Source: WTGU01 sp965242855 (GTDB taxonomy: Bacteria > Pseudomonadota > Alphaproteobacteria > UBA828). Taken from it: a stretch of 64,000 nucleotides of DNA. Below are positions 1 to 13,183 of this stretch, piece after piece. The translations under genes were made by a program, and so were the position numbers. The notes below the pieces were generated by a model, which did not search any database, was not told the origin of the DNA, and saw nothing but the letters and a program-made list of their open reading frames with translations. The DNA lies in assembly GCA_965242855.1 (NCBI GenBank), contig OZ251509.1:2294001-2358000 (forward strand), read 5' to 3'. Positions within the stretch are counted from its first letter, which is position 1. Each line of letters starts with the position of its first letter.

Positions 1-60
1 CTTCTCCAGCAGGTCGCCCAGCTCGTGGCGGCGTCCGTAGAACTCCCAGCGAGTCGTCAT
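1..60 (-). CDS. N-terminal end of an ATP-binding protein (partial, cut by the window edge)
   Basis: An ATG at position 60 opens a frame of 20 codons that runs off the left edge without a stop. The peptide contains TRWEFYGRRHELGDLL. From memory this resembles the opening of archaeal-type AAA ATPases (DUF234/ATPase_2 class), in which a 'W-FYGR-EL--L' stretch precedes the Walker A motif. The Walker motif itself would lie outside the window. It is on the same strand as the MoxR/VWA operon and 120 bases downstream of it, so it may belong to the same transcription unit. The family assignment rests on a very short stretch and is tentative. Confidence 0.5.
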   Translation of the reverse strand, partial: MTTRWEFYGRRHELGDLLEK

Positions 61-180
61 GGCCGTAAGATAATCCTTGTTCCAAAAACCTCAAGTCGAG
101 GACAGGAAGGCGAGAGCAAGCCGCCCTCCGGCTTGACTGGACCGCCGCGACCGCCGACCGACCGGCGGCGGCACTCGGCC

Positions 181-1485
181 TCACGGCCCCGCCATGTCGA
201 TGCGCTCGCCCCAAGGTTGGCGGTTGCGCTCGCCAAGCGGCGGTCCCCAGTTGCACCAGATCACCGGATAGTCGGGCTCGGCGTCCGGGTAGCGGTCGCA
301 CTCCATATCGGTCAGATACAGGCAGCAACCCGGGCGCGACCCCTGCTCCGAGAGCCATGCGAAGCCCGGCCGGAAGTCGGTGCCGCCGCGTCCCTTGATC
401 ACGACCCGCTCCGGCAGGTCGCCGGAGGCGTAGAGCATGGCATCCTGCAAGACGGCATCGACCTGGAGAAGCGCCACGGTCTCGGGTTGCAGTTCCGCCG
501 CGATCTCCCGCACCTCGGCCCAGAACAGGGCGAGCGTGCCCGTCGGCAGCGAGCCGGAGGTGTCGACGATGACGGCGATGGTGTCGATCCCCTCCGAGCG
601 GATCGAGGGCAGATAGAGCCCGCCGTCGATGAAGCGCCGGTTGGGCACGCTCCAACTGTAGTCGCGGCGGGCGGCGTCGGTCATGTGGCGGCGCAACAGC
701 GCGCGCCAGTCGAGAACGCTCCCGTGGGCGCGCCCAAGTTCCTCCTCGACGGCACCCGGAGTCTTGCCCTGCGCCTTGGCGAGGCTCACCGCCTGGTGCA
801 TGGCCTCGTCCCAGGCCTGTTCCTCGGCGGCCGCCGATGCCGCGCCGGTCTCATCCGCATCGTCGTCCCGGCACGCGGCGGCGTCCATGATTTCGCCGGT
901 GCCGTTGGGATCGAAGCTGGGAGGCGCCTGCCCGGACGCCGGAGAGGCCGGGTCCTCGTCTCCGGTTCCCGGATCGCCCTGCTCCCCCGGAGCGTCGTCG
1001 GACGGATCGTTCGAACCGCTGTCATCGCCGCCGCCAGCGTTCGATTGCGGCGCGCCCTTGGGAGCCGGGGCGTTGTCGGGCGGTTCCGGGAGCCTGTCGT
1101 AGGCCTGTTCGACGCTCAGCCCGTCCCAAGCCTCGGCGGCGGGCGGCAACACGAACCCCGCATCCCGCAGCAGCCCGTGCGTCACCAGCTGCGACGCCCG
1201 CTGCCAACGCTCCGGGTCGCGTTCTCCCCGCCGCGTGTGATGCTTCAGCGCACAGGCGAGAACCACCCGCGCCAGCGCGCTCTTGATCCGGTCGGCGTCC
1301 GTCTCCGCAACCCAGCCGGGCGCATAGCGGATGTCCTTGCCGTCGCTCGCCAGGGTCCCGCGGGAAGCGTCGGCGCGGATCGGCAGCCGCAACGCCAGGC
1401 TACCGAAGAAGGGCTGGTCGAGGAGCAGCGCCGTCACGCAGTCGCCGACGCGACGCGCCGATTCCGCATGGGCGCGTCCGCGCAT
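181..1485 (-). CDS. VWA-like protein with DUF2201-type N-terminal domain
   Basis: A 434-residue protein. Residues about 10-135 resemble the N-terminal metallopeptidase-like domain of DUF2201 proteins. A low-complexity acidic linker (about 140-225) follows, then a C-terminal von Willebrand A-type domain (about 298-430). The VWA metal site is visible: DTSGS at 308-312, TD at 369-370 and TD at 392-393. The zinc motif usual in the N-terminal domain (HExLH followed by HH) is degraded: only the downstream LKHH (80-83) remains, so peptidase activity is unlikely. The start codon shares one base with the upstream stop (TGATG), so the two are translationally coupled. In this gene type VWA proteins act with a MoxR ATPase, here encoded two genes upstream, as a chaperone or metal-insertion pair. 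The target is unknown. Confidence 0.8.
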   Translation of the reverse strand: MRGRAHAESARRVGDCVTALLLDQPFFGSLALRLPIRADASRGTLASDGKDIRYAPGWVAETDADRIKSALARVVLACALKHHTRRGERDPERWQRASQLVTHGLLRDAGFVLPPAAEAWDGLSVEQAYDRLPEPPDNAPAPKGAPQSNAGGGDDSGSNDPSDDAPGEQGDPGTGDEDPASPASGQAPPSFDPNGTGEIMDAAACRDDDADETGAASAAAEEQAWDEAMHQAVSLAKAQGKTPGAVEEELGRAHGSVLDWRALLRRHMTDAARRDYSWSVPNRRFIDGGLYLPSIRSEGIDTIAVIVDTSGSLPTGTLALFWAEVREIAAELQPETVALLQVDAVLQDAMLYASGDLPERVVIKGRGGTDFRPGFAWLSEQGSRPGCCLYLTDMECDRYPDAEPDYPVIWCNWGPPLGERNRQPWGERIDMAGP

Positions 1486-2387
1486 CACGCCGCCTCCCTG
1501 TCCGGCGCGCCGACGGCAGGCGCGAAGTACCCGGCGAAGCGGGCCGCCAGTTCGTCCGCGTCCTGCTTCACCCGTTCGCGGGCGCGTGCATCGTATCGTC
1601 GCGACGGTCGCAGTATGTCCGGGTCCACGCGAGCGATCCTGTCCCGCACCTCCCGGCACAGCCCGGCAAGCTCGGCGTCCTCGAACACGTTGAGACGGGG
1701 CACCACGTCCACCAGATCGCGCACGTTCTCGATCATGCTGTCGCGGAACACGAGCGGCTTGCCGTTCCGGTCCTCGCGCAGCCGCTCGCCGACGCGCTCC
1801 ACCGCCTTGCCCAGGCGCCGGTAGAGATCGCCCAGGGCGTCGTGCAGTTTCGCCTGGACCTGCCGCCGGATGTCGCGCTTGACGCGCGCAGTCTCGCCGG
1901 CGGCGAGATCGGCCATGAAGTGACGTGCGTCGGGCACCGGGAGGATGCGGTAGGCGATGCCGAACTTGCCTCGCAACGCCTCCTTGGCCGGGTAGTCCCC
2001 GATGCGGAACAGGCGCCCGAGATCGAGACGCGCCCGCTCGATGTGGCCGTCGTAGTCCTCGATGAAGCGGGCGCGTTCGCCCACCATGCGCTCGATCAGG
2101 TCGTCCAGGACCGCCGTGTAGCGGTCGTAGTTGGCGACGGTGAGCAGGCGGCTTCCCTGGTCGTCCCAGGGCAGGGTGTTCGCGTAGTGAGCGGTCCGCG
2201 CCTTGCCCATGGTCTCGGTCAGTTCGGCGAAGGCGCTCTTGGGCAGGAGGCGCTTGTTGTAGCGTCCGGCGTCGGTGTCGGCGTCGTGGTGGATGGCGAC
2301 GTGGCGGCTCGCCTCGCGGTCGTAGAGCCGACCGGACCAAGCGTTGATGCGCAAGGATACGAGCATGGCGTCCCTGGTGAGGTCCAT
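1485..2387 (-). CDS. conserved hypothetical protein, DUF3150-like
   Basis: A 300-residue soluble protein without signal peptide or membrane segment. It is rich in charged helices, especially residues 70-300. It lies between a MoxR ATPase gene (24 bases upstream) and a VWA gene (start overlapping its stop), so the three form one operon. Its size, helical character and position match proteins annotated as DUF3150 in MoxR/VWA cassettes, but this is recognition by context and general look, not by a diagnostic motif. A role as adaptor or substrate for the ATPase/VWA pair is inference. Confidence 0.65.
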   Translation of the reverse strand: MDLTRDAMLVSLRINAWSGRLYDREASRHVAIHHDADTDAGRYNKRLLPKSAFAELTETMGKARTAHYANTLPWDDQGSRLLTVANYDRYTAVLDDLIERMVGERARFIEDYDGHIERARLDLGRLFRIGDYPAKEALRGKFGIAYRILPVPDARHFMADLAAGETARVKRDIRRQVQAKLHDALGDLYRRLGKAVERVGERLREDRNGKPLVFRDSMIENVRDLVDVVPRLNVFEDAELAGLCREVRDRIARVDPDILRPSRRYDARARERVKQDADELAARFAGYFAPAVGAPDREAA

Positions 2388-2411
2388 GGGTGTGGTCTCC
2401 CTGGAATGGCG

Positions 2412-3437
2412 TCAGCGGGTTCGGACGGAGGCCCAGCGGATGAAGGCTTCGGTGTGCTGCAAGGCCGGCTCGCGGCGGATGCAGGAGCCGACGAGGAACT
2501 CCCCGACCTCGCGCCGCAGGCGGGCGGCATAGGTGACGACGGCGCCGAGATTGATGTCGTCGGCGAGTCTGTAGAGCGAGCCGCAGAGGGCGATGAGGGC
2601 GCTGGCGTTGTCGGGGACGGGGGCATTCTCGGGATCGTCGATGACGGCGCGAGGGTGAGGCAGGTCGCGCCAGACCTTGAGGAAAGCGCAGAACTCCACC
2701 GCTGCGGCCTCGCCGATGGCGCCCCGGAACAGGGCACGCTCGGCCGCCGGGTCGAGGCCGTTGCGGTGTCCTACGATGTTGGAGACGAACTCCCAGGTGC
2801 GCGGGCAGGGGAAGGCCTTCTCCGCCGATTGGGGATCGAAGACGTGCAAGAGCTCGGGGCGCATTTGGATGAAGAACAGCACCTCGGGGGCGATGCCGTT
2901 TCCCGCGCCCCAGGCGCACCAGTCCGGCGCGTCGACGCGGATCTCCAGGTGGACGAAGCGCGATGCCAGCGGCGTCGGCATGCGGTGGACGACGCCGCGG
3001 TCGGTCTCGCGGTTGCCGCAGGCGATGAGCGCAGCCCCGTCGGGGAGTTCGTACTCGCCGCACTTCCTGTCCAATACGAGTTGGTACAAGGCCGCCTGGA
3101 CCATAGGCACGGCCGAGGGCAGTTCCTCCAGGTTGACGAGCCAGGACCCGTCCGCGTCGGACGGCGGCAGGAAGGCGGGCGGCGCCCAGCGGGTGCGGTC
3201 ATCGCCGTCGCGCCACGGGATGCCGCGCAGATCGACAGGATCGAGCAGCAGGGCGCGGACGTCGATGTACTCGCGCCCCGCGTCGGCGGCGACCTGTTGG
3301 GCGATCTGCGACTTGGCGCATCCGGGCGGACCCCAGACGATCGCCGGCTGACGCGCCTCGACCAGAAGCGCGAGGGTGTCGGCGAGCTCGCTCGGGCGCA
3401 GTGTGTAGTCGGCGGTGATGGTGGTGGGGTCGGACAT
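2412..3437 (-). CDS. MoxR-family AAA+ ATPase
   Basis: A 341-residue AAA+ protein. Walker A is GPPGCAKS at residues 36-43. The Walker B region reads WLVNLEEL (about 99-106), with Asn in place of the usual Asp before the Glu pair. Sensor 1 is the Asn in ACGNRE (about 142), and an arginine at about 160 (ASRF) is the likely sensor/finger residue. I chose the ATG at 3437 because GGAG lies six bases before it; an in-frame ATG ten codons further up lacks such a site. MoxR ATPases remodel or activate VWA partners, and the VWA gene lies downstream in the same operon. The partner system remains unidentified. Confidence 0.85.
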   Translation of the reverse strand: MSDPTTITADYTLRPSELADTLALLVEARQPAIVWGPPGCAKSQIAQQVAADAGREYIDVRALLLDPVDLRGIPWRDGDDRTRWAPPAFLPPSDADGSWLVNLEELPSAVPMVQAALYQLVLDRKCGEYELPDGAALIACGNRETDRGVVHRMPTPLASRFVHLEIRVDAPDWCAWGAGNGIAPEVLFFIQMRPELLHVFDPQSAEKAFPCPRTWEFVSNIVGHRNGLDPAAERALFRGAIGEAAAVEFCAFLKVWRDLPHPRAVIDDPENAPVPDNASALIALCGSLYRLADDINLGAVVTYAARLRREVGEFLVGSCIRREPALQHTEAFIRWASVRTR

Positions 3438-3751
3438 GGCGGGCTCCGGGCGGGATTGCGGAAGCAAGGGAAGGCGCGGACCGAACGCCCCTCGGCATCC
3501 GGCCTTCGCCCGGAACCCGGCCCGGCTCCGACTCCACGCGGCGACCGCGGACAGGCCGCGAGCACGAGGGTGTCGGCAATCCCTCCAAGAGAAGGATTGA
3601 ATGACCTTGAGAACGGAGATGGCATCTTTGACGGAGCCAATGGCCCGGAGTCGTATGAAGCGCGGCCGTCGGGGGTGCGCAGAAATGCGCCGACCTTGTA
3701 TCGAATCCGCTTACGGTATGCTTACGGTGCCAAGCACACATTCACGGGATA
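3438..3751. other. intergenic region between the MoxR operon and the rRNA terminator
   Basis: About 310 bases without a convincing gene. Short open frames on both strands have no ribosome binding site and no recognisable product. The region should contain the promoter for the minus-strand MoxR operon, but I see no clear -35/-10 pair. Confidence 0.5.
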
Positions 3752-3792
3752 GGAATCGAAAGCCCCCGGAAACATCAAGGTTTCCAGGGGCT
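3752..3792 (-). terminator. intrinsic terminator of the rRNA operon
   Basis: A hairpin with a 13-pair stem (one mismatch): AGCCCCTGGAAAC pairs with GTTTCCGGGGGCT around a six-base loop. Read on the minus strand it is followed by TTTCGATTCC, a short U-rich tail. It starts six bases after the CCA end of tRNA-fMet, the last gene of the operon. Confidence 0.8.
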
Positions 3793-3797
3793 TGAGG

Positions 3798-3874
<77 letters not shown>

Positions 3875-3925
3875 GCATAGTCTTACTGTCGGTCGAATCG
3901 TGGCAGCTCGCGGCGTCCTTCGATG

Positions 3926-4043
3926 ACTTGGCGGCGACCTACTCTCCCACGCCTTGAGACGCAGTACCATCGGCGCTGAGGGTTTTCACGGCCGAGTTCG
4001 GGATGGGATCGGGTGTTTGGCCCCTCGCCATGACCACCAAGTC
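3926..4043 (-). rRNA. rrf: 5S ribosomal RNA
   Basis: About 118 bases that begin GACTTGGTGG and end with the complementary CCGCCAAGTC, giving the terminal helix. The interior has the conserved CCGAACTCGG and GGGAGAGTAGG segments. Ends are estimated from the pairing. Confidence 0.95.
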
Positions 4044-4126
4044 GTCGAAAGACGCCGCCCGGGAGAACCCGGATGCTGACCGACGGTTCCGGCGATTCGC
4101 GCACTTGACGCCACGCGCGGGAAATC

Positions 4127-6862
<2,736 letters not shown>

Positions 6863-7022
6863 GCCCACGCGCGGTGTCAAACGCGCACCGGACGCTCAAG
6901 TCCGCAAAGACGCCAGAACTTGGTCAGCCGCTCCAACACCCCGGCGCTGGCCGGAGCGTTCGAGCGCGAGCCTTTTCACGATTCAATGAACCACTTGGTC
7001 TCTTCGCCACCCCGGCGCCCCT

Positions 7023-7098
7023 TGGTGGAGGTGATCGGACTCGAACCGACGACCCCCTGCTTGCAAAGCAGGTGCTCTCCCGACTGAGCTACACCCCC
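7023..7098 (-). tRNA. tRNA-Ala (TGC)
   Basis: A 76-base cloverleaf with encoded CCA. The acceptor stem pairs GGGGGTG with CACCTCC (one G-T pair). The anticodon loop is TTTGCAA, so the anticodon is TGC. It lies in the 16S-23S spacer of the rRNA operon. Confidence 0.96.
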
Positions 7099-7129
7099 GC
7101 CCGGCGCCGGCGCGCAGGGCCACGCTCGG

Positions 7130-7206
<77 letters not shown>

Positions 7207-7371
7207 CCTGAACGTCGGACCCCGCCTCACGTCTCGCCCGGCCGCAGCCCCCCCAGGTCCGCGCCGCGCACCCGCGGCGGCCTTTCGGTGGCATCTTGAG
7301 AAGGGATGCGCGGACGGCGCCCGCGAGGCCGGCTGTTTCCAGACAGGCGGAGAAGACAAGCTCCCCCGCTC

Positions 7372-8882
<1,511 letters not shown>

Positions 8883-9035
8883 TGAGTGAGACCGTGCCGG
8901 GCCGCGCGCCGCAGCGCGCCGCCGCACGGCCTCCAAGATCCCGCGCGACACACGGGGCACCATGCCACGGGCACGGCACCCCCGCTGCGCGGGCAGCCAC
9001 GACGAACGCCGCCCACGCATCCCTTCCGTTCACAA

Positions 9036-9047
9036 TGTCAAAGAGCG
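9036..9047 (-). promoter_or_regulatory. boxA-like antitermination site of the rRNA leader
   Basis: The minus strand reads CGCTCTTTGACA about 155 bases upstream of the mature 16S 5' end. It is close to the boxA consensus TGCTCTTTAACA bound by NusB/S10 in rRNA leaders. Position and orientation fit that role. Confidence 0.65.
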
Positions 9048-9079
9048 CCGCCGCCCGTCGCCGGCCGGCTCACGCTCTC

Positions 9080-9108
9080 CCTTACGACACTGGCGCAGGG
9101 CGCGTCAA
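9080..9108 (-). promoter_or_regulatory. candidate rRNA promoter
   Basis: A TTGACG -35 element (9103-9108) is followed after 17 bases by a weak GTAAGG -10 element. It lies about 200 bases upstream of 16S and upstream of boxA. A strong TTGAC box with a poor -10 is known for alphaproteobacterial rRNA promoters. The -35 call is good and the -10 uncertain. Confidence 0.5.
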
Positions 9109-9198
9109 GCATTAAATCGCGCGCACCACTCCGGTCGGATGGGGTAGGATCGCCGCCCGCGGGCCCGACCCGCCCACCATGCCGGAGCGCGGGGCGCG

Positions 9199-10068
9199 AT
9201 GAAACCGCCGCCGTTCGCCTACGAATGCCCGACGGAGCCGGCCGAGGCGGTGCGGCTGCTGGCGGCGCACGGGGCGGAGGCACGGCCGTTGGCCGGCGGC
9301 CAGAGCCTGGTGCCGCTGCTCAACTTCCGCTTGGCGCGGCCCTCGGCGCTGATCGACCTGAACCGTATCGAGGCGCTTGCCCGCGTCGCGGTCGCGGACG
9401 ATACGCTCCGGCTCGGCGCCATGGCGCGCCAGGCGGCGGTCGAGGACGATCCCGCGATCACCCGCCGCTGGCCCCTCCTGGTCGAGGCCATCGGTCATGT
9501 CGCCCATCCGGCGATCCGCAACCGCGGCACGATCGGTGGCAGCCTCGCGCACAACGACCCGGCGGCGGAATTGCCGGCCGCCATGCTCGCCCTGGACGCC
9601 ACCCTCACCACGCTGGGGCCGGGCGGGACGCGGACCATCGCGGCGGAGGCGTTCTTCGTCGACGCGCTGACCACGGCGCTGGCGCCGGACGAGCTGTTGA
9701 CCGAGATCGCGGTGCCGGCGCCTGTCCAGGGAAGCGGCTGGAGCTTCCTGGAGGTCGCGCGGCGCCACGGCGATTTCGCGCTGGCGGCGGTGGCCGTCTC
9801 TCTCGCGCCGGGGGAACGCGGATGCGCCGCCGCCCGCGTCGTCGTCACCGGCACCGGCGGCGGGCCGGTTCGGATCCGCCCGGCCGAGGCGATCCTCGTC
9901 GAGCGCGGCGCGGGCGCGGAGGCGTGCGACGCCGCAGCTGCCGCGGTGGGCCGCACGATCACGCCCCAGGGCGACCTCCACGCGCCCGCCCGTTACCGCC
10001 GCGCGCTGGCCGAAACCCTGACCCGCCGCGCCTGCCGGCAGGCGGCCGGGCGGATGGCGCGCCCATGA
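9199..10068 (+). CDS. FAD-binding subunit of a xanthine dehydrogenase/CO dehydrogenase-family molybdenum hydroxylase
   Basis: A 289-residue medium subunit of a three-subunit molybdenum hydroxylase. It carries the two FAD-binding signatures of this family: AGGQSLVPLLNFR at about residues 32-44 and TIGGSLAHNDPAAE at about 111-124. It would pass electrons from the iron-sulfur subunit to an acceptor through FAD. The next gene starts inside its stop codon (ATGA), and the large subunit follows with the same overlap, so all three are made together. The neighbouring hydantoinase and LLM genes point to breakdown of a heterocyclic or amide compound rather than CO oxidation. The substrate cannot be read from this subunit. 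Confidence 0.9.
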   Translation: MKPPPFAYECPTEPAEAVRLLAAHGAEARPLAGGQSLVPLLNFRLARPSALIDLNRIEALARVAVADDTLRLGAMARQAAVEDDPAITRRWPLLVEAIGHVAHPAIRNRGTIGGSLAHNDPAAELPAAMLALDATLTTLGPGGTRTIAAEAFFVDALTTALAPDELLTEIAVPAPVQGSGWSFLEVARRHGDFALAAVAVSLAPGERGCAAARVVVTGTGGGPVRIRPAEAILVERGAGAEACDAAAAAVGRTITPQGDLHAPARYRRALAETLTRRACRQAAGRMARP

Positions 10069-10553
10069 CCGGCGCCCGCCGCGCGATCCGCGTGACCATC
10101 AACGGCGCGGCCTACGAACGGACCGTCGAGCCGCGGCTCCTGCTCTCGGACTTCATCCGCCACGAGGCCGGGTTGACCGGAACCCATGTCGGCTGCGAGC
10201 ACGGGGTCTGCGGCGCCTGCACGATCCTGTTCGACGGTGCGCCGGCACGCGCCTGCCTGGCGTTCGCCGTGCAGGCCGACGGCGCCGCCATCGAGACCAT
10301 CGAGTCCATGGCGGACGGCGACGCGCTGCACCCCTTGCAGGAGGCGTTCCACGCGGAACACGGGCTGCAATGCGGCTTTTGCACACCCGGCATCCTGATG
10401 ACGCTCAAGGCCTTTCTCGCCGCGAACCCGGCGCCGAGCGACGCCGCCATCCGCCGGGCGCTGGCCGGCAACCTCTGCCGCTGCACGGGCTACGCGCAGA
10501 TCGTGGCGGCGGCGCGGCGGGCGGCCGCGGCGCTCCGGGACGAAGACCGATGA
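10065..10553 (+). CDS. 2Fe-2S subunit of the molybdenum hydroxylase
   Basis: A 162-residue small subunit with both iron-sulfur clusters of the family. The plant-ferredoxin-type cluster uses C44, C49, C52 and C64 (CEHGVCGAC...C). The second, in the helical C-terminal half, uses C103, C106, C138 and C140 (CGFC...CRC). All eight cysteines are present, so the electron chain is intact. I start it at the ATG overlapping the upstream stop codon; a longer upstream frame is unsupported. The length is normal for this family (about 155-165). Confidence 0.93.
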   Translation: MTGARRAIRVTINGAAYERTVEPRLLLSDFIRHEAGLTGTHVGCEHGVCGACTILFDGAPARACLAFAVQADGAAIETIESMADGDALHPLQEAFHAEHGLQCGFCTPGILMTLKAFLAANPAPSDAAIRRALAGNLCRCTGYAQIVAAARRAAAALRDEDR

Positions 10554-12883
10554 GCACGCGGCTCGTCGGTGAACCGGTCCCGCGCCGCGAGGACCGCCGG
10601 CTGCTCACCGGGCGGGCGCGCTTCATCGACGACATCGACCTGCCGGACATGCTCCACGCGGCGGTGCTGCGCAGCCCCCACGCCAAGGCCCGGTTCACGC
10701 GGGTCGACGCGGACGCGGCGCTGGCGCTCCCCGGCGTGCGGGCGGTGCTCACCCACGCCGACCTGGGCCGGGCCAACGCGCCGATGCCACTGCTCAACGA
10801 AGACCCGGGCTTCGTCCACCCGCGCACCCATCGGGCGCTGGCGCCGGGGCAGGTGCGCTTCGTCGGCGAGGCGGTCGCCCTGGTCGTGGCGGAAAGCCGT
10901 TATCTCTGCGAGGACGCGCTGGACCTGATCGCGGTGGACTACGCGCCGGAGACCCCGGCGGTGGCGCTGGCGGCGGCGGCGGAGCCCGGCGCGCCGCTGG
11001 TCCACGACGACACGGACTCGAACGTCGCCTGCCGCACGGCCGACCGGAACGGAGACATCGAACGCGCCTTCGCCGAGGCTGATTTCGTCCTGCGCGAGGA
11101 GTTGCGGCCGGAACGCGGCGCGGCCCAGCCGATGGAGACCCGCGGCGTCGTCGCCCGCTACGACGAGAGCCTCGATCATCTCACGATCTGGGACACCACC
11201 CAGGCGCCGGCGGCCGCGCGAGGCTTCATCGCCGAGAAGCTCGGCATGACCGAGGCCGCCCTCACGGTGATCGCGCCGGACGTAGGCGGCGGCTTCGGGG
11301 TCAAGGTCATGCTGCTCTACCCCGAGGAGGTGCTGGTCCCCTTCGCCGCCCGCCTGCTCGGGCGCCCGGTGAAGTGGATCGAGGACCGGCGCGAGCACTT
11401 CATCGGCTCCAACCACGAGCGGCTGATGATCCACCGCATCGAGGTCGCGGCGGCGCAGGACGGGCGCATTCTCGGCCTCAAGGATTCCTTCCTCTACGAC
11501 AGCGGCGCCTACTGTCCTTACGGCCCGATCAACGCCCGGTGCTGCCAGGGCATCCTGCCCGGCCCCTACCGGATTGCGGCCGTCCACACCGAATACACGG
11601 CGGTCTATACCAACACGCCGACCGTGAGCCCCTATCGCGGCGCCGGCCAGCCGCACGGGGCCTTCGTGATGGAGACGGCCGTGAACCACCTCGCCCGGGC
11701 GCTCGGCCTCGATGCGGCCGAGGTCCGGCGCCGCAACCTAGTGCGGCCCGAGGACTGCCCGTGGGATTCCGGCCGGACCTTCCAGAACGACTCCCGCGTG
11801 ATCCACCGCGACAGCGACTACCCGGCCCAGCTCGCGACCCTGCTGGCGGCGCTCGATTACGAAGGCGTCAAGCGCAGCCAAGCGGCGGAACGGGAACAGG
11901 GGATCTTCCGCGGCGTCGGCATCGGCTTCTACGTCGAGGGCACCGGCATCGCGCCCTACGAGGGAGTCGCGGTGCGCATCGAGCCGACCGGCCGCATCCA
12001 TGTCGCGACCGGCTATCCGACGCAGGGGCAGGGCCACCACACCACCCTGGCGCAGGTGGTGGCGGAGGAGCTGGGCGTGGCGCCGGAGGCGGTCGCGGTG
12101 GAGAGCGGGCGGACCGATCGCTTCGCCTGGGGAGTCGGCACCTTCGCCAGCCGCGCCGCCGTGGTCGGCGGCAACGCGGCGCTCGGCGCGGCGCGGAAGG
12201 TGCGGGAGAAGGCCCTGGCGCTGGCCTCGGAGGCGCTGGAGGCGGCACCGGAGGACCTGACGCTGGCCGACGGCGCGATGCACGTGAAGGGCGCGCCGGA
12301 CATGGCGATCTCCCTGGCCGACCTCGCCCGCGCGGCCGACCCGATCCTCGCGCTCGCGCCCGGCGCCGCGCCCGGCCTGCGGGCGACGGACTACCACGGC
12401 CCCCGGGAAGGCACCTTCGCCAGCGGCGTCCACGGGGCGGTGGTGGTCGTGGACGCGGGCACCGGCATGGTGGAGATCGAGAAATACGTCGTCGTCCACG
12501 ACTGTGGGCGGATGATCAACCCGGTGATCGTCGAGGGCCAGGTGCTGGGCGGGACCGCGCAGGGGATCGGCGGCGCCTTTTACGAGAAGCTCGTCTTCGA
12601 CGAAGACGGCCAGCCCCTGACCACGACCTTCATGGACTACCTGATCCCCACCGCCATGGAGATCCCGCCGATCGCGATCCACCACATGGAGAGCCGCTCG
12701 CGCTCGAACCCGCTCGGGGTCAAGGGCGTCGGCGAGGGCGGCGCGATCCCCGCCGCCGCGGCCTTCGCCGGTGCCGTCGAAGACGCCCTCGCGCCCTTCG
12801 GCGCCACCGTCCGCGCCGTCCCCCTCGACCCGCCCACGGTGCTGGCGATGATCGAGGGGGGCGGCAGCTCAAGCGATCCATGA
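10550..12883 (+). CDS. molybdopterin-binding large subunit of the xanthine dehydrogenase/CO dehydrogenase family
   Basis: A 777-residue catalytic subunit that binds the molybdenum-cytosine-dinucleotide cofactor and hydroxylates a carbon next to nitrogen or an aldehyde carbon. Near residue 361 it reads PYRGAGQP. This resembles the AYRGAGR loop of form II enzymes and lacks the cysteine of true CO dehydrogenase (AYxCSFR), so CO is not the expected substrate. The conserved catalytic glutamate is present near residue 728 in GVGEGGA. The start overlaps the stop of the iron-sulfur subunit. No maturation genes (such as xdhC or coxDEF) are in the window. Confidence 0.93.
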   Translation: MSTRLVGEPVPRREDRRLLTGRARFIDDIDLPDMLHAAVLRSPHAKARFTRVDADAALALPGVRAVLTHADLGRANAPMPLLNEDPGFVHPRTHRALAPGQVRFVGEAVALVVAESRYLCEDALDLIAVDYAPETPAVALAAAAEPGAPLVHDDTDSNVACRTADRNGDIERAFAEADFVLREELRPERGAAQPMETRGVVARYDESLDHLTIWDTTQAPAAARGFIAEKLGMTEAALTVIAPDVGGGFGVKVMLLYPEEVLVPFAARLLGRPVKWIEDRREHFIGSNHERLMIHRIEVAAAQDGRILGLKDSFLYDSGAYCPYGPINARCCQGILPGPYRIAAVHTEYTAVYTNTPTVSPYRGAGQPHGAFVMETAVNHLARALGLDAAEVRRRNLVRPEDCPWDSGRTFQNDSRVIHRDSDYPAQLATLLAALDYEGVKRSQAAEREQGIFRGVGIGFYVEGTGIAPYEGVAVRIEPTGRIHVATGYPTQGQGHHTTLAQVVAEELGVAPEAVAVESGRTDRFAWGVGTFASRAAVVGGNAALGAARKVREKALALASEALEAAPEDLTLADGAMHVKGAPDMAISLADLARAADPILALAPGAAPGLRATDYHGPREGTFASGVHGAVVVVDAGTGMVEIEKYVVVHDCGRMINPVIVEGQVLGGTAQGIGGAFYEKLVFDEDGQPLTTTFMDYLIPTAMEIPPIAIHHMESRSRSNPLGVKGVGEGGAIPAAAAFAGAVEDALAPFGATVRAVPLDPPTVLAMIEGGGSSSDP

Positions 12884-12932
12884 AGCCCTCGCCCGGGCCG
12901 CCGATACCGACCGCCCGGGGGCGGCTCACGGA

Positions 12933-13082
12933 TCAGAACCTGCCGTCGTCCAAGCGCCGGTAGACGTCGGTGCCTCTGATGGCGTCGTTGTCCTCGGCGA
13001 GGTCGGCCGGAAAGCGCCCTTCGGCGTCACGCAACGACGGGTCCGCGCCCCTGTTTCCCGCCCGCAGGATGCCGACGGTCCG
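12933..13082 (-). pseudogene. remnant of an ankyrin-repeat protein (C-terminal 49 codons)
   Basis: Read on the minus strand, this frame gives GADPSLRDAEGRFPADLAED followed by NDAIRGTDVYRRL and ends at a TGA. 'GADP--RD--G--PADLA' is the signature of an ankyrin repeat, and the tail looks like the end of such a protein. No start codon or ribosome binding site precedes it, and the frame upstream shows no ankyrin character. It sits between the molybdenum hydroxylase and hydantoinase genes, on the opposite strand, and is most likely debris of an older gene interrupted by the catabolic operon. Confidence 0.5.
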
Positions 13083-13183
13083 CTTCGGGATCAAACGGCG
13101 GGGCTTCCCCGTGCGCCCCGGCGGTGGAGTCTCGGGGGTGGGCGGGGTAGGGTTCGCGGGGTTGTCGCACGGGGTGGGCGTCG

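Noticed and set aside
25..1824. Plus-strand gene of 599 codons
   Set aside because: It is antisense to the VWA and DUF3150-like genes, has no recognisable domain and a shadow-type composition.
181..3063. One 960-codon protein
   Set aside because: The upper two thirds are Arg/Pro-rich shadow translation of the DUF3150-like and MoxR genes; only the part from 1485 down is protein-like.
10065..10553. Form I CO dehydrogenase operon
   Set aside because: The large subunit lacks the AYxCSFR active-site loop and no cox maturation genes are near, so CO is not a likely substrate.
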